From positions 163,318 through 227,317 of the forward strand of contig CAVJTH010000001.1 of the NCBI GenBank assembly GCA_963652365.1: a DNA stretch of 64,000 bases, read 5' to 3'. Source of the stretch: Hallerella sp963652365. Its GTDB lineage: Bacteria > Fibrobacterota > Fibrobacteria > Fibrobacterales > Fibrobacteraceae. A model generated the notes under the pieces. That model was not told the origin of the DNA. It saw only the letters and a list, made by a program, of their open reading frames with translations, and searched no databases. The translations under genes were made by a program, and so were the position numbers. Below, one piece after another: positions 34,056 to 43,239 of this stretch (positions are counted from its first letter, which is position 1; each line of letters starts with the position of its first letter).

Positions 34056-36389
34056 TTACCGGGTTACCCTGAAAAGTTCCTTTTCGAAAATCGTCCCGTT
34101 GCGCAAGAGGATTCCCTGGTAGGCGCCGCTGCCTAGCCTCTTGATCGCTTCCGCCTCCGATTGCTGCCGGATCGTCAGGACGCGGTTGCCGTTCAAGTCG
34201 TAAACTTGCAAGACGGCTCCCTGCGCAAGCGCGTTCCTTGAAAATTCCGAAAGACCGTATCCGCTTTCAAGAAGACGCTGGCGGTAGATCTTGCTTTGGG
34301 CGAGAACCGTGGACTCTTCGCCAATAAACGTGAACGTGTATTTTAGAACGGCTTCCCTGTTCTGGTACGAAAGGCCTTGCCGGATGGTTACCGCTGTGCG
34401 GTTCGAAACGCGGTCGGGGTAGTTTCCGACGCGAAGAGCGGCGTTTGCCAAGTCCACTTCGGAGAAAACGTAGGCTGCCGCGTTGTCCCAGCTGGTGCTG
34501 TTCCCGTTTGCGTCAAACCAGTTGCCGGGTGCCGTCGCCGTGGATTCGGTAATCCGGGTCCAGTCCGCATTCAGCACAAAGTAACCGAGCCCGTTTCCGA
34601 AAAGCGTCGAAAGCCGAGACGCTTGGATTCCGAGGAACTGGAGAGCGTCGCTTCCGATGGAAACGCTGGTCGTCGCATAGTCCGACTGGATGGGAACGCT
34701 TTGGGCATAGACGAATTCCTGCTGTACCGTGTTGGCGCCGCTCGAAGAAGATTGCTGCGCGGAGCTGCTCGAAACGGCTGTGGAGCTGCTGGAAAGGCTT
34801 TGGGAACCGCTCGAAACGGCCGCGGAACTGCTCGATGCGACGGTTGCCGGGCAGGACGTCACCGTGGCGTTTCCGACGGCAAGGCAAATGTAGCCGTTCT
34901 TTTCCGTGATACCGGAAATCTTGCCGTAGATAGTCTGGCCGTTCCAGTTCGTGAATCCGTCAAAGCTTGTCACGTTGGATGTGCCCGGGAACGTGTAGGC
35001 GGAAGCCATGCTCGTGTTCGCTTCTTCGATATCCACGTATTGGGTGCCGTTGTTCACCCCTTCCCGGTCCCAGATGTCCTGGTTGTAGTCGATATGCCAG
35101 ATCAAAAGCCCGTGCCCCGGAAGAGACGCGTCCCAGTTTTTCTGTTGGCGGTTTTCCAGGACGAACCATTGGTCGGAATCGTTCGGATCGACGATCTGGT
35201 AGGCAAAATTGGAGGAATCGTACAGGGGAATGGAATAGACGCCATTGACTGCGGGAAGGTCGGTTGGGGTATGCCAACCGAGCCATTCCCGTTCGAGAGA
35301 GCTCATGTTGGGAACATGGTTCCCGTAGATGGAACCCGTCGAAGTCGTGTACCAGTTATTGTAGCAGCCCACGTCCATGACGTCATAGGAACCCGGTGTT
35401 CTGAACGTTCCTTTCTCCGTGGATGTCTGGTAAAGGTCGGGAAGTCCAAGGACATGCCCGAATTCGTGCGCAAAGGTTCCCATTCCGTCGATCGAACTTG
35501 CGTCGCTATCGGACTTTCCGGGAATATACACATAGCGCCCGACGGATCCCTGGGAGTGGTTCGTCATCATCCATCCCATGTAGATGATTCCGTCCATTTT
35601 GTAATCGGCCGTGTTGCCGGCGAGAACAAGTCCCACAAAGGTGCCGTTTTCGTTTTTTGCGTATCCGTTGAACGATGTGAGGTCTCCGCTGGAACTTGCC
35701 TCTGCGAGAACGGCTTTCATCACGGCGGCATCGTTTCCGGAAGGCGTTCCGTTGTAGGTGTAGGGGCCGAGCACCTTGAAAGTCGGCTTGAACTTTCCCC
35801 CGGACTGCCGAATGTAGTAATCGCGAACGCTTCCGAAGTGTCCATTGTCGCTATAGCCTTCTTCGTTCAGCATTCGCTTGAAGTTGTTCGCGTCGGTCGC
35901 GGTCCACGATTTGAGGCTGTGGTTCACAAGGACCATGAGAAACGTCTGTTCGCCTTGCGTCCAGATTTCGGCGGAGGGCTTTTTCTGCACGCCGTCGGGC
36001 GCGTTTCTCTTGGGGTGGTTTCCGTAGGGGCGGCGTTCCTTTTTGGGCATTTTTTCCCAGTAGGCCTTTTGAACGGAACTTTTTTCAAGCTTTTTCAGAA
36101 ACGCCCTGTCTTTTTGGGTTCGCCGTTCGGTGTTTCTTGCGATGATTCCGGAATTTTCTCCGTTTGCATCGGCGTAACAGTAATCCTTTCCACAGGGAAC
36201 GATGACATGACCGTCGATTGTTTCGGCCCAGTTCTCGTATTCGTCTCCGAATTTCTTGAACGTCAGGGTGTCGCCATCCGACTGCTCGTGCGCGAGCGGG
36301 AATGGTGGCATCGGTTTCGCCTCGGCGCGTTCTGCGCAAAGGAAAGTGGCTGCTGCCGATAGCAGGCATATTGTCTGTAAGTGTTTCAT
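34056..36389 (-). CDS. secreted M6-family metalloprotease with Ser-rich linker and T9SS-like sorting domain
   Basis: 777 residues from the ATG at 36389, which gives a signal peptide (MKHLQTICLLSAAATFLCAE). The M6 N-terminus shows GDTLTFKKFGDEYENWAETI and DGHVIV. QTFLMVLVNHSLKSW opens the catalytic part, and the zinc motif GTFAHEFGHVLGLPDLYQ lies near 303-320, with YDVMDVGCY as the following Met-turn. A linker of Ser runs (SSSSSTAVSSSSAQQSSSS) lies near 517-552, common in Fibrobacter enzymes. The C-terminus (AVLQVYDLNGNRVLTIRQ, GAYQGILLRNG, ELFRVTR) looks like a sorting domain. Likely cell-surface or extracellular. An upstream start at 36506 lacks a signal. Confidence 0.92.
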   Translation of the reverse strand: MKHLQTICLLSAAATFLCAERAEAKPMPPFPLAHEQSDGDTLTFKKFGDEYENWAETIDGHVIVPCGKDYCYADANGENSGIIARNTERRTQKDRAFLKKLEKSSVQKAYWEKMPKKERRPYGNHPKRNAPDGVQKKPSAEIWTQGEQTFLMVLVNHSLKSWTATDANNFKRMLNEEGYSDNGHFGSVRDYYIRQSGGKFKPTFKVLGPYTYNGTPSGNDAAVMKAVLAEASSSGDLTSFNGYAKNENGTFVGLVLAGNTADYKMDGIIYMGWMMTNHSQGSVGRYVYIPGKSDSDASSIDGMGTFAHEFGHVLGLPDLYQTSTEKGTFRTPGSYDVMDVGCYNNWYTTSTGSIYGNHVPNMSSLEREWLGWHTPTDLPAVNGVYSIPLYDSSNFAYQIVDPNDSDQWFVLENRQQKNWDASLPGHGLLIWHIDYNQDIWDREGVNNGTQYVDIEEANTSMASAYTFPGTSNVTSFDGFTNWNGQTIYGKISGITEKNGYICLAVGNATVTSCPATVASSSSAAVSSGSQSLSSSSTAVSSSSAQQSSSSGANTVQQEFVYAQSVPIQSDYATTSVSIGSDALQFLGIQASRLSTLFGNGLGYFVLNADWTRITESTATAPGNWFDANGNSTSWDNAAAYVFSEVDLANAALRVGNYPDRVSNRTAVTIRQGLSYQNREAVLKYTFTFIGEESTVLAQSKIYRQRLLESGYGLSEFSRNALAQGAVLQVYDLNGNRVLTIRQQSEAEAIKRLGSGAYQGILLRNGTIFEKELFRVTR

Positions 36390-36554
36390 CTGCGTTAAAC
36401 TATTCGAAAAGAAAGCGGATTTTCTGTTTCGTGGCGTTTTTCCGTGTAAAAAGCGTTTCGGATTGGGGAAAATGTCGGTCGCCTGGATGCATCGCCTGAA
36501 AGACATTGCCAGTTTGTTATATTGACTTCTCGTCCAAGAGGAGTTTTCGAATCA

Positions 36555-39500
36555 ATGCATTTACGCGTCTTTTTCCAGCTGCTTCTCGTGTCCCTGGGGA
36601 ACGTTTTCGCCGTGCAGTTCCCCTATTCGGAATGGAATCTCGCTACCTATCACGGAGCCTACGCGATATACAGCGAGGGGTTTGTCTCCGTGACGGACGG
36701 AGGTTCCGACTATTGGCACGTGCAGCTGACCAGAAACGGCATCGAGCTGCGAGCCGATAAAACTTACGAAGTGCGGTTCTTTTTGCAGGGCGTAAGTGCG
36801 AGGCGCCATGTGGAAGTCCGCATCGGCAGGGACGGATTTCCGTATGACGCGTTTGCCGAGTTCGGCGAGGTCGTGGCGACTGCGAACGGGAAGACGGTGA
36901 CGAGAACGTTCACGATGCGGTCGGGAAGCGTAGGCAACGCCCGGTTCGAGTTCAACCTGGGCAAGGCGACGGGAACGGTATATGTTGCCGACATCAGCCT
37001 GGACTGCCTCGATTGCGGCGATGATGTTGGAACTGGCGATTTGCCGGCGTTTTCCGGGAAAGACCTGGACTATGCGGTCGTTGCCGATACGGTCGATTTC
37101 CGGGACGGCGCCATGTCCTTGGGAAGCGTGTTCGGGACGAGGCTTGAACTGGGCGCGGATTCCAAAGTCTTCGGCGATGTCGATGTCGCTGCGGAGTGCT
37201 TTCTTCGGGAACGTGCGAGGATTGATGGCGGTTTGCGCTACGGGCGTCCGTGCGCGGAGCAGAACGGCGTGTCCGCGAAGACGAAAGATGTCGCCAAACT
37301 ATCGAAACCCGCGTTCGGCGTCCCGAATGTCGTTTCCGGAATTTCCCCGGTTTCTGTCGGGGCGGAACAGTCCGTCGAGCTTCCTCCCGGGAGCTACGGA
37401 ACTTTCTACGCCGCGGCAAATTCCAGAATCCGTTTTTCTTCGGGAGCTTACGCGTTCCAGTACTTCTACACGGAACCCGATGCCGAAATAGCTTTCGACT
37501 TGTCCGCCGGGCCGGTTACGGTCGGCGTGTCTGGAAATGTCCGCTTTGGCGACAGGAACCGTTTCTCCGTTATCGATGGAAACCCGAGCGAAATTTTATG
37601 GAATGTGTCCGGGGAAAGGATCGACATGGGAACCGATGGCCTGTATTTCGGAAAATTCGTCGCGCCGAAAGCCGACATGCGCATCCCCTCTCGTTCGCAT
37701 CTCGTCGGTGGCGTCTATGTGAGAAAGTTCACGATCGAGCCGCAATCGACAGTCTCCCGGGAACCGAGGGCGGAGGAAATTTCTCACAGCGAGGAACACT
37801 TCGGGCCGTTTTTCGAACCGGGAAGATTTCGCTACCGTTCCCAGGTTTCGCCTTCCGTGTCCAAGATAGAGATGTTCGTCTATGCGGACAGCTTTCAGGT
37901 CTCGGTGAACGGAGGCTCTTCAAGAACTGTTGAGCTTTCATCTTCGGAAGTTCCGGTCGATGTGTCGATCAGGCGAAATCCGGTAGCGGGATTCCCTTCC
38001 GCAGCGTTCCGCAGCGGCTACCGGTTCGACTTTCTGAAAAATGCGAATTACCGCATCTACTGGAATCCGCAGACGCCGTGCAGGCAGGGCTGCGACGGGA
38101 CGACCGCGGCGACGGCCATCGGCGATTTTGAAAAGGCTCTCGAAACGGCAAGAACGACCGGCCGGGAAATCAACATGGCCGGTGGAACCTGGAACGCCTC
38201 GGAAAGTTTTCCCGACAGTACCGTTCCCTGGAAAGTGGGCTTCGAGCTTGTCGGCAACACGGAAAACCTGGGGGACTTGTCTTCCGAAGACGACCTGCCT
38301 CTGATCGATCTGGGGAATGCGACCCACATCGAGATGGAGGGTCGCTCTCCGCGCAGCCTGATCGGTTTCCGCATCGTGAACGGATACAATGCCGGTGACG
38401 GGGGCGCGATTTATTCGAACAGCCAGAAGCTCGGACTTAAAAATCTTCTGATTTCTTCATCGAAGTCGGGGGGGGCTGGCGGTGCGGTCTTTGCTTCCGA
38501 TACGATTGATTTGGAAAATGTCCGTATCTTAAAAAGCTCGTCATTTGAAAATGGAGGAGCTGTTTCGGTCGGCGGATTCGCAAAGTTTCTCAATGTTCTG
38601 TTTACGGAAAATACTTCTGCAAAAAATGGTGGGGCGCTTGGATTGAAAGGTGCAAATGCTTATATTGGAAATGGCATATTTTATGGAAATCGATCCGGAC
38701 TTTCTGGCGGAGCGGTTTACAATGAAAATTCTTTGCTTAGTATATGGAATTCAACGTTTTTTGCAAATTTGGCAACTACGGCAAACGGAGCTCTTGGGGG
38801 AAATGCAAAAGGAACGATTGGAAATAGCATTTTTTGGGAAAACATCGCTTCTAAATGCAGTTCCGAAGATTGTTCTTCGGAAGTCGTTGTTGGTTATTCC
38901 GCTATAAATTCCTCCTTTACAAATGCCTATGCTGGTAATAACATTTATGTTGGTAATCCGAAGTTCGCGGATGAAAAAAATCCAGAAGGCAGAAATGCAT
39001 ATATGGATTATGATGCGGGAATCAATTTGTCCGAAGATTCTCCTCTTTTAAAAGCGGGAATAGCGAATATAAATGTTCCGATTGATGATTTACTGTCGGA
39101 AATTCGAGATATGGCGAATATCGCCTTGGGGGCCTATGCGTATGCAAAACCTAAGCGGGAAACATCCTTTGGCGTATTAGATAAGGAGGGTGCGGTTGTT
39201 TCAATAAAGCCATCAATTCCTTTGATAAATGCGATTTCTGGAGATTATTACAGGGAATATCTAGCGACATCGCCTTATGCTCGGGTTTGGAAGGCGACTG
39301 TTAAAAAGCACAAGAAAACAAAAAAGGATAAGGCTCATGTCAAAATGTGGGTAATGAACAGGCGTGGGGAAAAAATTACAAAAGAACCCATAGAATTTGA
39401 AGTTTTCCGAAATGGGGAAGAAAACGGTCGCTATGTGTTTCAAACGATGACCAAAACTGCTGGTAAACCGGTTTTATTCTCGATGCGCCCTGAAGATGCA

Positions 39501-39572
39501 GGAAATCACAAGGATGCTATTGTTTTATATATGAAGTCTGTTTCTGATTATTTCTATTACGAGGCGGAATAG
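36555..39572 (+). CDS. large surface protein: CBM4/9-like domain plus Pmp-like beta-helix
   Basis: 1,005 residues from the ATG at 36555 (GAGGAG upstream). Signal peptide MHLRVFFQLLLVSLGNVFA. Residues about 20-150 resemble a CBM4/9-type jelly roll (YWHVQLTRNGIELRADKTYE, FTMRSGSVGNARFEFNLGKA). Residues 150-480 have strand-rich repeats (VELPPGSYGTFYAAANSRIR). From about 610 a right-handed beta-helix shows repeated GGA turns: GDGGAIYSN, AGGAVFAS, NGGAVSVGG, NGGALGLKG and SGGAVYNEN, as in polymorphic outer-membrane proteins. No sorting domain is visible at the C-terminus. The base composition changes sharply near 38,440 from GC-rich to AT-rich, next to a run of eight G. It heads a three-gene operon. 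The role is unknown, perhaps adhesion. Confidence 0.85.
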   Translation: MHLRVFFQLLLVSLGNVFAVQFPYSEWNLATYHGAYAIYSEGFVSVTDGGSDYWHVQLTRNGIELRADKTYEVRFFLQGVSARRHVEVRIGRDGFPYDAFAEFGEVVATANGKTVTRTFTMRSGSVGNARFEFNLGKATGTVYVADISLDCLDCGDDVGTGDLPAFSGKDLDYAVVADTVDFRDGAMSLGSVFGTRLELGADSKVFGDVDVAAECFLRERARIDGGLRYGRPCAEQNGVSAKTKDVAKLSKPAFGVPNVVSGISPVSVGAEQSVELPPGSYGTFYAAANSRIRFSSGAYAFQYFYTEPDAEIAFDLSAGPVTVGVSGNVRFGDRNRFSVIDGNPSEILWNVSGERIDMGTDGLYFGKFVAPKADMRIPSRSHLVGGVYVRKFTIEPQSTVSREPRAEEISHSEEHFGPFFEPGRFRYRSQVSPSVSKIEMFVYADSFQVSVNGGSSRTVELSSSEVPVDVSIRRNPVAGFPSAAFRSGYRFDFLKNANYRIYWNPQTPCRQGCDGTTAATAIGDFEKALETARTTGREINMAGGTWNASESFPDSTVPWKVGFELVGNTENLGDLSSEDDLPLIDLGNATHIEMEGRSPRSLIGFRIVNGYNAGDGGAIYSNSQKLGLKNLLISSSKSGGAGGAVFASDTIDLENVRILKSSSFENGGAVSVGGFAKFLNVLFTENTSAKNGGALGLKGANAYIGNGIFYGNRSGLSGGAVYNENSLLSIWNSTFFANLATTANGALGGNAKGTIGNSIFWENIASKCSSEDCSSEVVVGYSAINSSFTNAYAGNNIYVGNPKFADEKNPEGRNAYMDYDAGINLSEDSPLLKAGIANINVPIDDLLSEIRDMANIALGAYAYAKPKRETSFGVLDKEGAVVSIKPSIPLINAISGDYYREYLATSPYARVWKATVKKHKKTKKDKAHVKMWVMNRRGEKITKEPIEFEVFRNGEENGRYVFQTMTKTAGKPVLFSMRPEDAGNHKDAIVLYMKSVSDYFYYEAE
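38468..38475. repeat. homopolymer of eight G inside the beta-helix gene
   Basis: Eight G at 38468-38475 in the coding sequence (codons TCG GGG GGG GCT). It lies at the point where composition turns AT-rich. A one-base slip would frameshift the last third of the protein. Confidence 0.95.
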
Positions 39573-39574
39573 CG

Positions 39575-41251
39575 ATGTTTGGAGATTTGGTGAAATGGTG
39601 TCTGCTTCTTTCTTTTTTTATGACTTTGATTGCTTGTGATGACGACAAGGTCACTGGGAATACGCGTAAAGAAGATTGCGATGAAAGCAACAACCCAAAT
39701 TGCTATAAGACTATACCGGGAGTTTCTCCAATAAGCGGTGACTACGATTATACGTCATATGATGATGGAGATGTGGTTACATTTCAATGGGATCAGACGC
39801 TGGCTTGGTTTCTTCAGTCCGAAAATCACCAATATGGTTATGATCGAGATCCTTTTTCAAATTTAGAAGATTATGTGGAACGCGGAAAGGATGTATATAT
39901 GTCTGTCCTAAAAGGTGAAATGGCAAAAGTGAAAGTTGTTGTAGACCAAAATTCAAAAAAGATTTATCGGGTACATCGGATTAGTGAAAATAAAGAAATT
40001 TTAGAAAAAAATATTATCGTTGGAACGGATGTGTGTCAAGAAAAAAGCTGTGTAAAAGAATACGCCTTGCCTGTTGGACATTATGCTGTATTCTATGATG
40101 AATTGGATAAAAAAAGATACTTGCACATAATTGAATACTCAAAAAAGACGAACGATATTTATTTTGTGCAGCTTGGAGATGAATATGGAAATACATGCAA
40201 TATCGGAAATGCTAATGGATGTTATACCAAAAAATCTGTTCAGGACAATTATAACCGAGTGATGGCTCAGGTGGTAACTGAGGGAAATTTTATCGAAGTC
40301 GATCCGACAAAGATGGATTTGGAAACGGCAGGACCGAATAACATTCTTATTGTTGATTTGAATAGTACGAAAGATTCAAAATTACCGCTTGTCAATCAAA
40401 TCTATGATAAAATTTTAGCAAGCAAGGAATTTGGTTATGGGAATGAAGAGGAAAAATATAACGAGATTAAAGAAAAATATGCAAATGGTGAAGTAGATGT
40501 TTCTGTCTTCAATTATGCCCTCGAGGCTTATAATTCCGCTGTGTTACGGCATCGCCAGAAGCATATCGTTCTGGCGATTAACGAAATGCGGATACGATGG
40601 AAATTTTTTATAGGGAATGATTACTCTTTAGGCAATTTGAGTGCGTTTGAACGCGCTTGTGAAGTGGATGAAGATGTTTGTCAATCGGGTTCTTTGTCTA
40701 TGACATTGGAAAGTAGCTGTGGCGATAAGGACATCCCTATAAAGTTGAGTGTTGCAAAAACAAAAGACAACGATCAGTTTGTTCCTAAGATTTCCGGATT
40801 TGGGGCTTTAAAAAATGGTTGCGAGTACAGTGTCTATGCGGATGTGTATCCTTTTGTCCCCGATGATCCGAATGCCGCTCAAATAACTATCACTAACTAT
40901 AAATCGGAAAAAGATAAAACTGTTTTTGGTGGCATGGTATGGGGAAGCCATTTGAATGGTTCGGCTTCACTGAATACAATTGTCCATGAAATCGGTCATT
41001 CGTTTGGTTTGAAGGATTTATATAAGGATCCAAACGACCCTTCCAATGCTCCTGAACGCTATTACTATTTTGCCTTTAATGAAGGCAACATCATGGCGAG
41101 TTATGTTCCGTCCGGAGAACGGCTTCGTTATCGACCGCTTTTTGTTGTAACTACGGGGACTAACGATAGGATTCTTTTAGGAAATGGGTGGTATGCCACC
41201 GAAAACCAGTGGGATTGTGTCCGTTCAACAAGTAAATGCTATAAAAAGTAG
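39575..41251 (+). CDS. zincin-type metalloprotease lipoprotein (family uncertain)
   Basis: 558 residues. Lipoprotein signal MFGDLVKWCLLLSFFMTLIA ends at Cys21. The mature start is acidic and Asn-rich (CDDDKVTGNTRKEDCDESNN). A zinc motif TIVHEIGHSFGLKDLYKDPN lies near 468-487 (HExxHxxGxxD, as in metzincins), followed by NEGNIMASY with the expected Met-turn. Nine or more Cys in the middle (CQEKSCVKEY, CNIGNANGCY, CEVDEDVCQSG) suggest disulphides in a surface protein. It is AT-rich, unlike the core genes. It lies 2 nt after the beta-helix gene and 9 nt before the SUMF1-like gene. The remaining 450 residues are not recognised. Confidence 0.82.
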   Translation: MFGDLVKWCLLLSFFMTLIACDDDKVTGNTRKEDCDESNNPNCYKTIPGVSPISGDYDYTSYDDGDVVTFQWDQTLAWFLQSENHQYGYDRDPFSNLEDYVERGKDVYMSVLKGEMAKVKVVVDQNSKKIYRVHRISENKEILEKNIIVGTDVCQEKSCVKEYALPVGHYAVFYDELDKKRYLHIIEYSKKTNDIYFVQLGDEYGNTCNIGNANGCYTKKSVQDNYNRVMAQVVTEGNFIEVDPTKMDLETAGPNNILIVDLNSTKDSKLPLVNQIYDKILASKEFGYGNEEEKYNEIKEKYANGEVDVSVFNYALEAYNSAVLRHRQKHIVLAINEMRIRWKFFIGNDYSLGNLSAFERACEVDEDVCQSGSLSMTLESSCGDKDIPIKLSVAKTKDNDQFVPKISGFGALKNGCEYSVYADVYPFVPDDPNAAQITITNYKSEKDKTVFGGMVWGSHLNGSASLNTIVHEIGHSFGLKDLYKDPNDPSNAPERYYYFAFNEGNIMASYVPSGERLRYRPLFVVTTGTNDRILLGNGWYATENQWDCVRSTSKCYKK

Positions 41252-41260
41252 GTAAAAACC

Positions 41261-42631
41261 ATGAAAATCAAAATAATCCTTTTTCTCGCCATTGCTGTGC
41301 TGGCCTTTGCCGCCAAGGACTCTCTCTACGAAATCAATGGAACGGTCTTTGACAAGGAACATGGGCCGAGAGGTCCCAAGGCGATTGTCAAGGTCTCCCG
41401 TACTGTGCCTAGAATGAAGCCGCTCCGCGCAAGCGAGGATTCGTTTCAGGTTTCCTTGAAAAGGGGAGGAGATGTGCGTTGGCTTGAAATGGAAAAGAAT
41501 ACGGTCTATTCCATCTGTGTCGATGATGAGGACGGCTTTTGGAAAGTGGAAGATTTCAAGTACGAAAAAGAGGGAAGTTCGTGCATTAGATTGCATTCCG
41601 GGAATTACGTGAAAAACGGGAAAATCCAGTATGCGACCAGGATGGGCAACGGTTTCACTTTCCAGCTGTTGATCGGAATGAAGTACATCGATCTCGGGGG
41701 GAAAAAACATCAGTTGGGATTTTTAGAGCTGGGCGAAGGCTTTTATTACAAGGAAGGTCTTTGGTATCCGATCGATCCGGAACGGTTCGAAGTTATCGAC
41801 AAGGTTCTGGCGGTGGACAAGTACATGGTTACCGAATGCGAATTTGTCCAGGCGCTATGGGATTCCATTCCTGCGCAAGTCGAAAGGGAGTATCAGAGAA
41901 ATCATCCCTTTTGGATAGAGAAAAAAAAGACCATGACGAAAAACGGATTTTGCGACGCGCATGATTCCGCGGCGGTCCGTGTCAACTTATACTATGCCCT
42001 AGTCTATGCGAATCTTCGAAGTCTTCGGGACGGTTTTCGACCGGTCTATTCCTTCGAATGGACGGATAATGGATACGGCCTTGCGGACGACGGCAGCCTT
42101 GTCATCCCTGACGCCAATTTTCACGTAGAAAACTCGGCTATCCGCGTTAGGATAGACACCAACGCGAACGGCTATCGTTTGCCCTATTACGATGAATGGA
42201 TGGCGTTGGGACGCGCCGGGCATAGTTATACGTTTTATGTATGGGGCCATGATGGCGATTCCGCCATTGCCGCTCGGCATGCCTGGTTCGGCGTTCGTGA
42301 TCCGGAAGACAAGTTTTTAAGAATGAACAGGAACGATTGGAATGAACGAAGCCGCTTGGAACGTTCTTGCGGGAAATGGCTGCAAAAATCCAGACCGGTA
42401 GGAATGCTGAAACCAAATGGCTACGGATTGTATGACATGTTCGGTCTTGTGTGCGAAAACGTCATCATGGAAAAACATCAGGTATATTTTCCCGGGGTTG
42501 CGGCTACCTGCAAGGGCGGCTTTTTGACGGATACCCTCAAGGCGTTGACGTTCAAGGCGAAGTGCGAAACTGATTTTTTTGATCCGGAAAGACTTTTCCA
42601 GGGATTGCGCCTGGTCAGGCAAATCAAGTGA
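41261..42631 (+). CDS. secreted SUMF1/formylglycine-generating-enzyme-like domain protein
   Basis: 456 residues with a signal peptide (MKIKIILFLAIAVLAFAAKD). A carboxypeptidase-regulatory-like N-terminal region (YEINGTVFDKEHGPRGPKAI) is followed by the FGE-sulfatase fold from about 180: VDKYMVTECEFVQALW, then NGYRLPYYDEWMALGRAG, PVGMLKPNGYGLYDMFGLVC and FQGLRLVRQIK. These blocks match SUMF1-type proteins, widespread in Fibrobacter as secreted modules rather than true sulfatase activators. The two catalytic Cys of formylglycine enzymes are not clearly placed. It is the third gene of the surface operon; function unknown. Confidence 0.85.
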   Translation: MKIKIILFLAIAVLAFAAKDSLYEINGTVFDKEHGPRGPKAIVKVSRTVPRMKPLRASEDSFQVSLKRGGDVRWLEMEKNTVYSICVDDEDGFWKVEDFKYEKEGSSCIRLHSGNYVKNGKIQYATRMGNGFTFQLLIGMKYIDLGGKKHQLGFLELGEGFYYKEGLWYPIDPERFEVIDKVLAVDKYMVTECEFVQALWDSIPAQVEREYQRNHPFWIEKKKTMTKNGFCDAHDSAAVRVNLYYALVYANLRSLRDGFRPVYSFEWTDNGYGLADDGSLVIPDANFHVENSAIRVRIDTNANGYRLPYYDEWMALGRAGHSYTFYVWGHDGDSAIAARHAWFGVRDPEDKFLRMNRNDWNERSRLERSCGKWLQKSRPVGMLKPNGYGLYDMFGLVCENVIMEKHQVYFPGVAATCKGGFLTDTLKALTFKAKCETDFFDPERLFQGLRLVRQIK

Positions 42632-42810
42632 TTGACAAAGACATCGAAAGGACGAAAACCAATGGGATTGCTGTCGGGGAGTCATGAACATAGGATCGAA
42701 TGCCAGACGGACTTGAAGTATGACCGCAGAGGAAAATGTCGTCAAGACTTGCACGCCCTATATGAAGCGGACATTTGTCAAAGGCTTCCGCCGAGTGCGA
42801 AAACTGCGAC

Positions 42811-43239
42811 TCAGATATAATACATGTATCCCGAGGATTTCTTGGAAACGAGCTGGTCCAGGGTAATGCTCTTCAGGACAGCGGCAAGAGCCTCGTCGAT
42901 CTTGTCGTAAAGCCCGATGCGCAGGGCCTTTCGAAACGGCGTCTCTTCGTCGGTCGGGAGAGGTTTCTCGACGATCTTCAGGTCGCCTTCCAGGGCTTCC
43001 AGGACGCTGTCGAGATGAATGTCCGTGGGTGGTCTTGCGAGGACGAATCCTCCGCTCGCGCCCTTGATGGACCGGATGAATCCCGCGCGCTTCAGGACAA
43101 TGGCGATTTGCCCGAGATACGTCGAGGAAATCTGCTGTCTCTCGGAAATTTCGGAAAGGCTCGTCTGCCTGCTCGGTCCCTGTTCCGCGATGTCGATGAG
43201 AAAACGGATGCCGTAGCGTCCCTTGGTGGAAATCTTCAT
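42811..43239 (-). CDS. Rrf2-family transcriptional regulator without Fe-S cysteines
   Basis: 142 residues from the ATG at 43239, overlapping the TGA of the preceding Rrf2 gene by 4 nt. The N-terminus MKISTKGRYGIRFLIDIAEQ and the winged helix (SLSEISERQQISSTYLGQIA, GFIRSIKGASGGFVLARPPT) are Rrf2 hallmarks. The region that holds three cysteines in IscR/NsrR instead reads IVEKPLPTDEETPFRKALRI, with no Cys in the protein. It therefore probably does not bind an Fe-S cluster. It is the last gene of an OMP-Rrf2-Rrf2 operon. Confidence 0.93.
   Translation of the reverse strand: MKISTKGRYGIRFLIDIAEQGPSRQTSLSEISERQQISSTYLGQIAIVLKRAGFIRSIKGASGGFVLARPPTDIHLDSVLEALEGDLKIVEKPLPTDEETPFRKALRIGLYDKIDEALAAVLKSITLDQLVSKKSSGYMYYI

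Noticed and set aside
34377..36362. 661-codon plus-strand frame over the M6 protease
   Set aside because: Antisense shadow; the minus strand has signal peptide, zinc motif, linker and sorting-like end.
42632..42820. Short open frame after the SUMF1-like gene
   Set aside because: 62 codons without a ribosome site or protein-like features; it overlaps the end of the Rrf2 gene.
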